Below are positions 10,846 through 20,537 of a stretch of DNA of 58,754 nucleotides, one piece after another (the first letter of the stretch is position 1; each line of letters begins with the position of its first letter). Origin of the DNA: Massilia cavernae. GTDB taxonomy: Bacteria > Pseudomonadota > Gammaproteobacteria > Burkholderiales > Burkholderiaceae_D. Under the pieces are notes generated by a model. The model worked only from the letters and a program-made list of their open reading frames with translations, ran no database searches and was not told where the DNA came from. The position numbers were made by a program, and so were the translations under genes. Location: contig NZ_QYUP01000117.1 in NCBI RefSeq assembly GCF_003590855.1, positions 1 to 58,754 of the forward strand, in the 5' to 3' direction.

Positions 10846-10899
10846 CAAGGTAACTTTCAGCGGACAGTGCCAGGAAGGAGGAAATGGTAAATCGCGATT

Positions 10900-10914
10900 T
10901 GTAGGAAAATAACA
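10900..10914. promoter_or_regulatory. Candidate RpiR/HexR-like operator (GH31 side)
   Basis: The sequence TGTAGGAAAATAACA lies 55 bases upstream of the GH31 start, in the divergent region. It matches the 15-bp HexR consensus TGTARTWWWAYTACA at 13 of 15 positions by my count. A sister site lies at 10,990. The consensus is recalled knowledge of the HexR branch of RpiR proteins; binding by the local Glk-RpiR is inference. Confidence 0.4.
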
Positions 10915-10989
10915 TGGCGATTTCTAAGTGTCAATCCAAACCACTTCATAGTAGAATCAACAGACAATGATAAAAGAAATTGTTGTTTT

Positions 10990-11004
10990 TGTAGTCAAAT
11001 AACA
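10990..11004. promoter_or_regulatory. Candidate RpiR/HexR-like operator (MFS side)
   Basis: TGTAGTCAAATAACA lies 21 bases before the ATG of the second MFS gene and matches TGTARTWWWAYTACA at 13 of 15 positions. It shares the right half AAATAACA with the site at 10,900. A site this close to the start codon would suit a repressor. Confidence 0.42.
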
Positions 11005-11024
11005 CAACACGTATTGGAGACAAC

Positions 11025-12305
11025 ATGCTGGACATGCAAAAGCGCCTCAGCAACTCATTCTTCGCGATCACCGCCCTGCCATCCACGGCCATGGGTTTCG
11101 CGCTGTGTATCCAGATTTCGGCCCTGAGCTGGCTTCTGAGCACCAAATACAAGCTGGAGATCCATGAAATCGGCATCGTCTGGGCGGCCGGACCGTTGGC
11201 CGGCATCCTTGGCCAGATGATCATCGGCCTCATCAGCGACAAGACCTGGCTCTGGGGCGGACGGCGCCGTCCCTTCATCCTTGTCGGCGGCGTACTTGCG
11301 GCGCTGATGGTATTCCTGCTGCCGCGCATCGACGTGGTCGCCGACGTGCTCGGCATCGGCAACCTGCTGGTGGTCGCCGTGATCGTCGCGCTGACGCTCG
11401 ACCTGTCGATCAACATCGGCTTCAACCCCACCCGCTCGTTGATCGCGGACGTCACGCCCGACGGCGAAGCCCGCACGCGCGGCTTCACCTGGATGCAGAC
11501 CATCTCCGGCTTCTGGGGCGTGATGGCCTACCTGATCGGCGCCTTCATCGACAACTACGCGCTGATCTCGATCGGCGTCGTCATCGTGTTTGCATTCTCC
11601 GTCGTGCCGATGTTCTTCGTCGAAGAGCCGCGCGTACTGGCCGCGCCGGCGCAAACCGCGGCGGCCACAGGCACCGAATGGGGCCAGCTGTGGCGCATCT
11701 ACTTTGCGCACGGGTTCTCGTGGATTGGCGTGCAGGCCATGTTCGTCTATATCATCGCCTTCATCCAGCAGCACATCGTACCGGCCGGCCTGCCTGCCGC
11801 CGACGCATCGGCGCAGTCCGGGCACGTGATCGCGATATCGTTCGCGGTGATGAACGTGGTCGGCTTCATGCTGCCGGCGCTGGTGCTTGCGCCGCTGGCA
11901 TCCCGGATCGGCCGCGTGCGCACCCAGGCACTCTGCATCGGCCTGATGGCCGCCGGCTACTTCGGCATCGCGCTGGCCGCGCGCACCCCGGCCACGCTGT
12001 ACGTGCTGATGGCGGTCGTCGGCATCGGCTGGGCCGCAGTGGTCAGCCTGCCGTTCGCGATCATGAGCGAAAAGGTCGACAAGAGCCGCATGGGCTTCTT
12101 CATGGGATTGTTCAACCTGTCCGTCGTGATTCCGCAACTGATGTCGACCGGGATCGGCTTCGCGCTGAACCGCGCGGTCGACAAGAGCGTGCTTTTCATG
12201 ATCTGCGGCGCATGCCTCGCAGTGTCGGGCATGCTGTGGATGCTGGTCAGCGAAAAGCAGCAGGCTGCTGCGGCAACCCAGCCTGCGTTAGCCGCAACGC
12301 ATTGA
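11025..12305 (+). CDS. MFS sugar transporter, SLC45-like (second copy)
   Basis: A 426-residue inner-membrane transporter with about 12 membrane segments and the branch signature GLISDKTWLWGGRRRPF in the first cytoplasmic loop. It resembles the MFS gene at 7062 in motif order and in the second-half motif MGFFMGLFNLSVVIPQ (MGYFMGLFNFFVVIPQ there), so the two are related but diverged. The start has the leader TGGAGACAACATG, which recurs exactly at the ABC binding-protein gene at 20,538. It is followed by an esterase 48 bases later. Likely substrate maltose or maltooligosaccharides, inferred from context. Confidence 0.85.
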   Translation: MLDMQKRLSNSFFAITALPSTAMGFALCIQISALSWLLSTKYKLEIHEIGIVWAAGPLAGILGQMIIGLISDKTWLWGGRRRPFILVGGVLAALMVFLLPRIDVVADVLGIGNLLVVAVIVALTLDLSINIGFNPTRSLIADVTPDGEARTRGFTWMQTISGFWGVMAYLIGAFIDNYALISIGVVIVFAFSVVPMFFVEEPRVLAAPAQTAAATGTEWGQLWRIYFAHGFSWIGVQAMFVYIIAFIQQHIVPAGLPAADASAQSGHVIAISFAVMNVVGFMLPALVLAPLASRIGRVRTQALCIGLMAAGYFGIALAARTPATLYVLMAVVGIGWAAVVSLPFAIMSEKVDKSRMGFFMGLFNLSVVIPQLMSTGIGFALNRAVDKSVLFMICGACLAVSGMLWMLVSEKQQAAAATQPALAATH

Positions 12306-12353
12306 GCGGCGCAGCGCGCCATGAGGACAATAACTACAAGGAGGAACCTTCGA

Positions 12354-13256
12354 ATGCCATCGATCATCAAGCCTGTCCAACGAATCCGCTTCGGCCTGCT
12401 CATCGCCGCATTCGGCGCCGCGGCAGCCAGCGCCGCCGACATCAAGCCGGCGGCCGCTGTCCGGCCGTCGACCGCGCTGCCCGGCGTGTCCGTCCTGCCG
12501 GTGAAGCTCGACATTCCCGGCCTTGATCGGAAGCGCCAGCTGCGCCTGTACCTCCCACCGGGCTACGCCACTTCCGGCAAGCGCTATCCGGTGCTATACA
12601 TGCACGACGGCCAGAACCTGTTCGACAACGCCACGTCATATGCGAGCGAATGGAAGGTCGACGAAACGCTGGACGCGCTGGCAAAGGAAGGCAAGCTGGA
12701 ACTGATCGTCGTTGGGATCGACAACGGCGAGCAGAAACGCATGACCGAGTTGAATGCCTGGTCGAGCGAGCGCTTTGGACAGGCCGAGGGCAAGCAGTAC
12801 ATGGACTTCATCGTCAAGGTGGTCAAGCCGACGATCGACAAGGAGTACCGTACCCTGCCCGACCGCGCCAACACTGCCGTCATGGGCAGCTCGATGGGCG
12901 GGCTGATCTCGCACTACGCCATCAACGAGTATCCCGATGTGTTCAGCAAGGCAGGCGTATTCTCGCCGGCTTACTGGACTGCGGTTCCGGTGTTCGATTT
13001 CGTCAATGCGAAGCCGGCGCCGAAGGACGCTCGCGTCTATATGCTAATGGGGAGCGAGGAAGGCGAATCGATGGTGCCTGATGCGGAACGCATGGCGGCG
13101 CTGCTGGTGAAGACCGGCCATCCCACGTCGAACCTGTCGATGAAGGTTGTGCCGGGCGCGAAGCACAACGAAGGATTCTGGAGCGGCGAATTCCGCGACG
13201 CGGTACTGTGGATGTTCAAGCCTGGCAGCGTGCAGACCGTTAGCGCTAAACAGTAG
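12354..13256 (+). CDS. Exported esterase-D/alpha-beta hydrolase family protein
   Basis: About 300 residues. The start at 12,354 is chosen for the strong AAGGAGG site ten bases upstream and because the signal peptide follows (cleavage near ASA-AD). The nucleophile elbow is GSSMGG, in the sequence AVMGSSMGGLISHYA. YMHDGQNLFD near residue 80 is typical of the esterase-D/enterochelin-esterase-like group, and a late histidine in AKHNEGFW could complete the triad. It sits directly behind the MFS gene, so a role in removing acyl groups from plant-derived sugars is possible, but the substrate is unknown. Confidence 0.8.
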   Translation: MPSIIKPVQRIRFGLLIAAFGAAAASAADIKPAAAVRPSTALPGVSVLPVKLDIPGLDRKRQLRLYLPPGYATSGKRYPVLYMHDGQNLFDNATSYASEWKVDETLDALAKEGKLELIVVGIDNGEQKRMTELNAWSSERFGQAEGKQYMDFIVKVVKPTIDKEYRTLPDRANTAVMGSSMGGLISHYAINEYPDVFSKAGVFSPAYWTAVPVFDFVNAKPAPKDARVYMLMGSEEGESMVPDAERMAALLVKTGHPTSNLSMKVVPGAKHNEGFWSGEFRDAVLWMFKPGSVQTVSAKQ

Positions 13257-13343
13257 ATACTATGTATGAGGAGGGCGGGCCAGCAATAATCTCAAATTCA
13301 TCCTAAAGTTAAAGTTCCACCAATATCTTTAAGGGAGAACGAG

Positions 13344-14498
13344 ATGATGCCAGCCCGTGAAAATTATTTTACGCCTGCCGAATTGATTTTGGCAGTGTCC
13401 CTCGAACTTGCATCTAAGAAGTGGAAGATCGCCCTCCACGACGGTCAGCGCGAGAACGCCGCGATCAGGACTGTGGACGGGGAAGAACCGATGCAACGGC
13501 TGCGGCAAGTGCTTGCTGAGATCGCCCGGTGCAAGGAGAAGTGGGGGCTGCCCGAGAACGTCAGAGTGGTGGTTTTGTTCGAGGCGGGCCAGGACGGGTT
13601 CTGGATAGCGCGGGCATTGGAACAGTTCGGAGTGAAGGCCGTGATATGCGATCCGGCGAGCCTTCAGGTGGCGCGCCACGCGCGCCGGGCAAAGACTGAC
13701 CGGCTGGACGCCATCGCCTTGGTGAGCGCACTGCGGGCCTGGCTGGGCGGCAAGCGAGACGCCATGCGCATCATTCGGATCCCGCCGGTGGAGGCCGAAG
13801 GGCAACGGCACCTGGCCCGCGACCGTGGCGAACTGCAGAAAGAGGTGCTGCAACACTGCGACAGGATGCGCAAGCTGCTGCGCACTGTGGGCTGCTGGAC
13901 CGCCGTTGCAGGGGACTTCAAGCAGCGGCTTGAGCAAGGCAAGGTACGCTGCTACGACGGCTCCCCTTTGCCGCAGCACCTGCTGGAAAGGCTGCTGCGT
14001 GAATGCGAGCGTATGGCGCTCGTGGAGCAGCAGTACAACGAGTTGGAGAAGTCCTGGTTCAAGCAGCTGCCGGCGACGGTTCAGGACCGGGTGAGCAAGC
14101 TGCAGCGGCTCAGGGCAATCGGTGATGTGGGAAGCGAGCGTCTGGTGCTGGAACTGTTCTGGCGAAACTTCGAAAACCGAAGGCAGGTTGGCGCTGCGGT
14201 GGGTCTAGTCCCGCAGCCTTACGACAGCGGGAACAGCCATGCTGACCAGGGCATCAGCAAGCAGGGTAACCGACGCGTCCGATCGCTGCTCATCGAAATG
14301 AGCTGGTTCTGGCTACGCTACCAGCCCGAGAGTGCGATCAGCCGATGGTTTGCGGAGCGCACCGGCGGCAGCAAAAGCAAGCGCGGCCGACGGATCGCCA
14401 TCGTCGCGGTGGCACGGCGCCTGGTCATCGCATTGTGGCGATATCTGGAGCATGACGTCGTGCCCGACGGGGCAAGGCTGAAGACGGCGGCCCACTGA
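13344..14498 (+). CDS. IS110-family transposase
   Basis: A 384-residue recombinase. The N-terminal RuvC-like DEDD domain shows E21 (SLELASKKW, where many relatives have D), E80 (VLFEAGQDGF), D119 and D122 (KTDRLDAIAL). The C-terminal Transposase_20 domain has GLVPQPYDSGNSHADQG and GNRRVR, the region that holds the catalytic serine. IS110 elements are known to be guided by a structured RNA made from a non-coding end. Only 87 bases separate it from the esterase stop upstream, whereas more than 400 structured non-coding bases lie downstream. The gene is intact. The exact ends of the element cannot be fixed here. Confidence 0.9.
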   Translation: MMPARENYFTPAELILAVSLELASKKWKIALHDGQRENAAIRTVDGEEPMQRLRQVLAEIARCKEKWGLPENVRVVVLFEAGQDGFWIARALEQFGVKAVICDPASLQVARHARRAKTDRLDAIALVSALRAWLGGKRDAMRIIRIPPVEAEGQRHLARDRGELQKEVLQHCDRMRKLLRTVGCWTAVAGDFKQRLEQGKVRCYDGSPLPQHLLERLLRECERMALVEQQYNELEKSWFKQLPATVQDRVSKLQRLRAIGDVGSERLVLELFWRNFENRRQVGAAVGLVPQPYDSGNSHADQGISKQGNRRVRSLLIEMSWFWLRYQPESAISRWFAERTGGSKSKRGRRIAIVAVARRLVIALWRYLEHDVVPDGARLKTAAH

Positions 14499-14923
14499 CA
14501 CGTTGTTTGATTTGGTGATGATGTTGTGAGAAGGTGTCTGGCAAGGTAGTGAGCAGTTTGAAGTAGACAGGCCCGTGTTCCGCCCCGGTTACATGACAAC
14601 CGCCAATAGTAGATGGGGCCTGTACGCATCACGGTCAACTTAAGCGTAAGCGCATGCAGTATCAGGCTAGGCGGCCAAGCCGTCAGCGGATAGAAGGTGG
14701 TGAGCTAAGTCTCACGTCGCAGACCGAGAGCTTCAAAATGCCATACCAGTTGCTTGGGTACCGAATCACAGAGTCATCGTGATGAAAATCCGTGGCGAGC
14801 AAGACGCACGATTGGTCGACATGGTGCAAAGGCGTAGAGCGTGCCTTTGCACCAAGCCGGACAGTGTACGGCTGTATCGCTGATGTCAAGGATTACCCCC
14901 TCCTTGACATCAGCGATACAGCC
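14499..14923 (+). ncRNA. Structured non-coding 3' region of the IS110 element; candidate guide (bridge/seek) RNA
   Basis: This stretch has no supported protein gene. It contains nested pairings: ACAGGCCC (14,567-14,574) with its complement at 14,616-14,623, enclosing CGGTT/AACCG (14,586-14,602); and a perfect 11-bp stem GGTGCAAAGGC/GCCTTTGCACC (14,823-14,853). Members of the IS1111 branch are known to make their guide RNA downstream of the transposase, so this is where it would be expected. No promoter or loop assignment can be proved by eye, and which loops read donor and target is unknown. Confidence 0.45.
14870..14923. repeat. Perfect 23-bp inverted repeat (hairpin)
   Basis: 14,870-14,892 and 14,901-14,923 are perfectly complementary over 23 bases, with the 8-base spacer TTACCCCC. 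It may be one end of the IS110 element, its target, or a two-way transcription barrier between that element and the helicase gene reading toward it. No long T-run follows on either side, so it is not a standard intrinsic terminator. Confidence 0.85.
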
Positions 14924-15040
14924 GGGAGATGGGTGGACTTGAGAGAAAAGCCCTTGACAACGTAGTGTTCATAAAAGGGTAGAAAGGCGGCGGATGTGCG
15001 GGGGCGCCGAGCCTGCGCTTATCCGCCGAATACAAGCTCG

Positions 15041-16855
<1,815 letters not shown>

Positions 16856-16973
16856 GGAGGGTACTCGCTAAATTGGTGCAAAACCGACAGTTTACTCTCT
16901 TGTGGCCATGGCCGGGGCCAATCCTCTCCAAGAAAGCGCGACAGTCGAAATAGATGCTTATCTGAAAAATTCT

Positions 16974-17075
16974 AAAATCGGGGTCAGACCACCATTCTTG
17001 AAAGACTTCGTAAAATCGGGGTCAGACCACCATTCTTGAAAGACTTCGAAAATGGTGGTCTGACCCCGATTTACG
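16974..17075. repeat. 38-bp tandem repeat array with inverted terminal arm (second copy of the repeat family)
   Basis: Two units start at 16,974 and 17,012 with period 38. Each has the core AAATCGGGGTCAGACCACCA and a spacer TTCTTGAAAGACTTCGTA. An inverted core, AATGGTGGTCTGACCCCGATTT, follows at 17,051-17,072 and makes a long hairpin with the second unit. The architecture equals that of 62-188 but the spacer differs. It lies between the helicase start (16,855) and the TonB-receptor terminator. The rest of 16,856-17,246 holds the terminator below and no gene. Confidence 0.9.
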
Positions 17076-17186
17076 CGGCCTCATGCTTGTCAATGCCGCG
17101 GACTTCAAGAGCGCCCAACCGGCAGTGCCGCCGCCGGCATTTACGACTTGTTAAAGGCCTTGCTGCCTTGGCTGTCTAAGGTCCGA

Positions 17187-17227
17187 AAACAAAAAAGCCC
17201 CTGACCAGAATCATCTGGAAAGGGGCT
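17187..17227 (-). terminator. Intrinsic terminator of the TonB-dependent receptor gene
   Basis: On the minus strand a hairpin with outer stem AGCCCC/GGGGCT and inner stem CCAGA/TCTGG (17,196-17,227) is followed by a T-rich run, seen as A-rich at 17,187-17,196 on the plus strand. It begins 20 bases after the receptor's stop codon. Confidence 0.88.
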
Positions 17228-17246
17228 CCCGCTGTCTTGCGCCAGC

Positions 17247-19991
17247 CTACATCTTGTAGTTCACGCCGAACAGGATGGTCTTGCCGTAGGTAACTTCCTC
17301 GATCACGTTGTCCTTCGTCTTGCGGTAGCGGACGAATTTCGCGTTGTTGAGGTTGTTCACCGACAGGTTGAACGACAGGTTCTTCAGAGGACCGCTCTGG
17401 AACTCGTAACCCAGCTGCAGGTCGACGATTTTCTCGGCCGCGATGTAGGTCGGGGTGCGGTCGCCGGTGAAGGACGATACTTCGCCGATGAAGTCGGAAC
17501 GATAGCGGTCAGCCACGCGTGCCGAGAAACCAGCCTTCTCGTAGTACAGCGTCAGGCTGCCGACCTTCTCCGACAGGCCTGGCAGCGGCATGTTGCCCGA
17601 GCCGCCTTCCGCCGTGTCAGGCAGCGAGACCGAACTCTTGGTCAACGCTCCGTTGGCCACCACGCCGAAGCCGTCGAGGAAGCCGGCCACCATGTTCAGC
17701 GGCAGCGATACAGTCGCTTCCAGGCCCTTGATGTTGCCGCCCGAGCCGTTGATCGGCGCGGTGAATTCGCCGATCTTCGATGGCAGCACCTGGGTGCCGG
17801 CCGTGATGAACGGGGTGAAGTCGAACGCGCGGCTGGTCGTCACGATGTAGGTGTCGAGCTTCTTGTAGAAGCCGGCAACGCTGGCGTACGCCTTGTTGTC
17901 CCAGTAGGCTTCATACGACAGGTCCAGGCCCTTGGCGCGGAACGGATCCAGCCTAGGATTGCCGCCGCTGCCGGTGTAGATGCCCTTCTGGGAATCGACG
18001 CCGAAGCCGTTCGATGCACGCATGTCGTTCATCGTCGGACGAGCCATGATCTTCGATACCGACAGGCGCAGCGACTGCTGGTCGGCCACGTCGAGGATGA
18101 AGTTCGCGCTTGGCAGCACGTCGGTGTAGCTGGTGCCGTCGGTGAACGGTGCTACCGGACGGGTCGCGTCGCTGGTGCCGCCCGATTTGTTAACCGAGTA
18201 GGCCGTCGATTCCTGCTCGGTCCTGACCACTTGCAGGCCAACCGCGCCGCGCAGTGGCATGCCGCCCAGCTTGGAATCGATGTTCATCTTGGCGAAGGCG
18301 GTCGTGATCTGTTCGTCGACGATCCAGTCCTTGTTGAAGATGTCCGGGTGCAGCTTCTGCTTCAGGTCGTACAGCGCGTTCATGTTGGCGACCGCATCGA
18401 AGGTCGGAACCATGATGCCGGTGTCGCCAGCCTGGCCTACGCCAGTGCCCGGGATCGCAACCGATGCGAAGCGGCCGCCGCCCTTCACTGCCAGCAGCGC
18501 TTCGGTGAATTCGCGCTGCTTCGAGCGGTCGGAGTAGTTCAGGCCGAGGTCGACGTTGCTGAAGAACAGGCCTTCAGGCAGGTCGCGCTTGGCGGAGAAA
18601 CGCAGGGCCTTGATCTTGTCTTCGACCATAGGCGCCTTGGTGTAGCCGGCCTGGATGTCCGCGCCGCCCCAGCCCTGCACGTCGGTCAGCTTGATCGCGT
18701 TGCGGTCGGTGTAGTTCAGGCCCGGCACGAAAGTGTGGCTGCCGGCGGTGAACTTGATGGTGTCGAACACGCCGCTGGCGGTGCCTGCGTAGGTTTCGGT
18801 GTTGCGGCCGTCACGTTTCGCTTCGTTGTAGCTCAGGTCAGCTTGCGCGGTCCATACAGGACTGACGCGGAACTTGGTGTTCCAGCCGACCGACAGCATG
18901 TCGTCCTTGCTCTTTTCCGCGTCGTTGCGGATCACTGCGCGCACGTTGTTGAACGCGCCGCTGGTGGCGCTGCCGCCGGCGATGACTGGGTTGACCAGCT
19001 GGCCCGCGCGGTCGTACGCGTTGTCCGCGGCAACCCAGCTGTCGTTCAGTGGCGCCTGGAAGCCGTAGGTGACCTTGTTGCGGTCGTACTTCGAGTAGAA
19101 CACGTCCAGGGTCGAGTTGAAGTCGCGGCTAGGACGGTACTGCAGCACCGCCATCGCGCCGTCGCGGGTCTGCTCTTCCTGGTTGGTGAAGGCGTTGAAG
19201 CCGTTGTATGGAACCTTGACGGTCGCGCCATTGAACTGCGCCTCGCCGGTGCCCCACGATTCGAACTTGGTGGTTTCGCCGCTGGTGCCTTCAAGGCGTG
19301 CGAAGCCCAGCGCCACACCGAAGGTGCGGTTCGCGAACTGGTCGATGTACGACACGCTGAAGCGGTTGCCGTTGCCTTCGGAATTGGTGCCGACGCCGTT
19401 TTTCTCGCGGCGGTAGTTGGCTGCCATGGTGCGGGTGCCGAAGTCCAGCGGACGCACGGTCTGCAGGTCGACGGTGCCCGACAGGCCCTGGCCTACCAGC
19501 GCGCCGTCAGGAGTCTTGTAGATCACCACGCCGGACAGCAGTTCTGCCGGGTACTGGTCGAATTCCACGCCGCGGCTGTCGCCGGTCGAAACCTGTTCGC
19601 GGCCGTTCAGCAGCGCGGTGGAGAAATCTGGGGACATGCCGCGGATCGACACGGCCGAGGCACGGCCGCCGCTGCGCTGCGCGGTCACGCCTGGCAGGCG
19701 CGCGATGGATTCGGCGATGCTCTGGTCCGGCAGCTTGCCGATGTCTTCAGCGGAAATCGCTTCAACGATGGAGTCGTTGTTTTTCTTGACCGAGATGGCG
19801 GCTTCGATACCACGGCGGATGCCGGTAACGACAACCGATTGCACCGGCGCGCCCTGGGCCGCGCTGGTGGTCGTTGCTTCTTGCGCAAAAGCGGAACCCG
19901 CCAGTGCCGATACGAATACGGCGCAACCTGCCGCTACCGGGCTCAGCCGGAATGCGATGCGCTGGTCAGGCGTGTTGGTGAATTTACTCAT
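17247..19991 (-). CDS. TonB-dependent outer-membrane receptor, probably for maltodextrins
   Basis: About 914 residues. I place the start at 19,991 (MSKFTNTPDQ) because GAGGGGA lies just upstream; the frame opens 17 codons earlier. A signal peptide (cleavage near AFA-QE) is followed by a TonB-box-like region (QSVVVTGIRRG) and the plug domain (IAESIARLPGV, VSIRGMSPDFS). The rest is a long beta-barrel ending FGVNYKM. It resembles the large Caulobacter-type proteobacterial receptors. Its operator-rich promoter region is shared with the ABC importer operon, and with the exported amylases around it a maltodextrin substrate is the best inference. Confidence 0.88.
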   Translation of the reverse strand: MSKFTNTPDQRIAFRLSPVAAGCAVFVSALAGSAFAQEATTTSAAQGAPVQSVVVTGIRRGIEAAISVKKNNDSIVEAISAEDIGKLPDQSIAESIARLPGVTAQRSGGRASAVSIRGMSPDFSTALLNGREQVSTGDSRGVEFDQYPAELLSGVVIYKTPDGALVGQGLSGTVDLQTVRPLDFGTRTMAANYRREKNGVGTNSEGNGNRFSVSYIDQFANRTFGVALGFARLEGTSGETTKFESWGTGEAQFNGATVKVPYNGFNAFTNQEEQTRDGAMAVLQYRPSRDFNSTLDVFYSKYDRNKVTYGFQAPLNDSWVAADNAYDRAGQLVNPVIAGGSATSGAFNNVRAVIRNDAEKSKDDMLSVGWNTKFRVSPVWTAQADLSYNEAKRDGRNTETYAGTASGVFDTIKFTAGSHTFVPGLNYTDRNAIKLTDVQGWGGADIQAGYTKAPMVEDKIKALRFSAKRDLPEGLFFSNVDLGLNYSDRSKQREFTEALLAVKGGGRFASVAIPGTGVGQAGDTGIMVPTFDAVANMNALYDLKQKLHPDIFNKDWIVDEQITTAFAKMNIDSKLGGMPLRGAVGLQVVRTEQESTAYSVNKSGGTSDATRPVAPFTDGTSYTDVLPSANFILDVADQQSLRLSVSKIMARPTMNDMRASNGFGVDSQKGIYTGSGGNPRLDPFRAKGLDLSYEAYWDNKAYASVAGFYKKLDTYIVTTSRAFDFTPFITAGTQVLPSKIGEFTAPINGSGGNIKGLEATVSLPLNMVAGFLDGFGVVANGALTKSSVSLPDTAEGGSGNMPLPGLSEKVGSLTLYYEKAGFSARVADRYRSDFIGEVSSFTGDRTPTYIAAEKIVDLQLGYEFQSGPLKNLSFNLSVNNLNNAKFVRYRKTKDNVIEEVTYGKTILFGVNYKM

Positions 19992-20089
19992 TTGTCCCCT
20001 CATCTCATCAGTACTACGCAATTCCCGTTTCTTAACTGCCATTTACGGGATCCATTAAGCTCACGTTACTACATGCTTGGTAAGAATTC

Positions 20090-20379
20090 TGTACTAAAAC
20101 TAGATGCACTGTCAACGACAGTTGTGTAGTACTACCAAAATGCTACATTTTTACGAGATACCCCTCCTCTGAGGAGCTGCTGCGTTGTATTCCCGGTACA
20201 AAGGAACCCGAAGCACGGTGTAGTACAACTACATTTTAGTGTTTTCGCACCGCAACTGCGCGCAAATTCACCATTGCTGTGCGGAATTTCGACTGGACGG
20301 CAATCGCTCCAGCCCCGACGACGAACCTGGCTCGCGCCGCAAATTTTCACGTAGTTTTACACGCTGTACTAAAACTAGC
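20090..20379. promoter_or_regulatory. Divergent control region with repeated TGTACTAAAACTAG elements
   Basis: The 546-base gap between the receptor start (19,991) and the ABC binding-protein start (20,538) holds no gene. The 14-mer TGTACTAAAACTAG occurs twice in the same orientation, at 20,090 and 20,365, and fits the HexR-like consensus at about 12 of 15 positions. A 10-bp palindrome GTAGTACTAC lies at 20,126-20,135. The first copy is close to the receptor gene and the second is nearer the ABC operon. The region is markedly richer in A+T than its neighbours, as expected for promoters. Confidence 0.5.
20219..20233. promoter_or_regulatory. Best RpiR/HexR-like operator: TGTAG-N5-CTACA
   Basis: TGTAGTACAACTACA is a 15-bp interrupted palindrome (perfect 5-bp half-sites, 5-base spacer). 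It matches TGTARTWWWAYTACA at 14 of 15 positions. It lies between the TonB receptor and the ABC importer genes and is the strongest of the sites in this window. Confidence 0.6.
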
Positions 20380-20465
20380 AATCACATTGCACCGCTGTTG
20401 AGCCACATTTCCCATCGAATGGATAGCAATTCACTCTGTAGTGTGCTTAAATGATAAAAAATAAG

Positions 20466-20480
20466 TGTAGCTGAACTACG
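20466..20480. promoter_or_regulatory. RpiR/HexR-like operator next to the ABC importer operon
   Basis: TGTAGCTGAACTACG, again TGTAG-N5-CTAC, ends 57 bases before the ATG of the binding-protein gene. One half-site base differs from the site at 20,219. Its position near the expected promoter would suit repression. Confidence 0.5.
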
Positions 20481-20537
20481 CAAACTAGCACGACGGGACT
20501 GAGCCCGCGCCAGTCACTGCCACTTCATGGAGACAAC

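Noticed and set aside
8263..10890. 875-codon plus-strand open frame opposite the GH31 gene
   Set aside because: The minus-strand GH31 enzyme has catalytic motifs and a signal peptide; the opposite frame has none.
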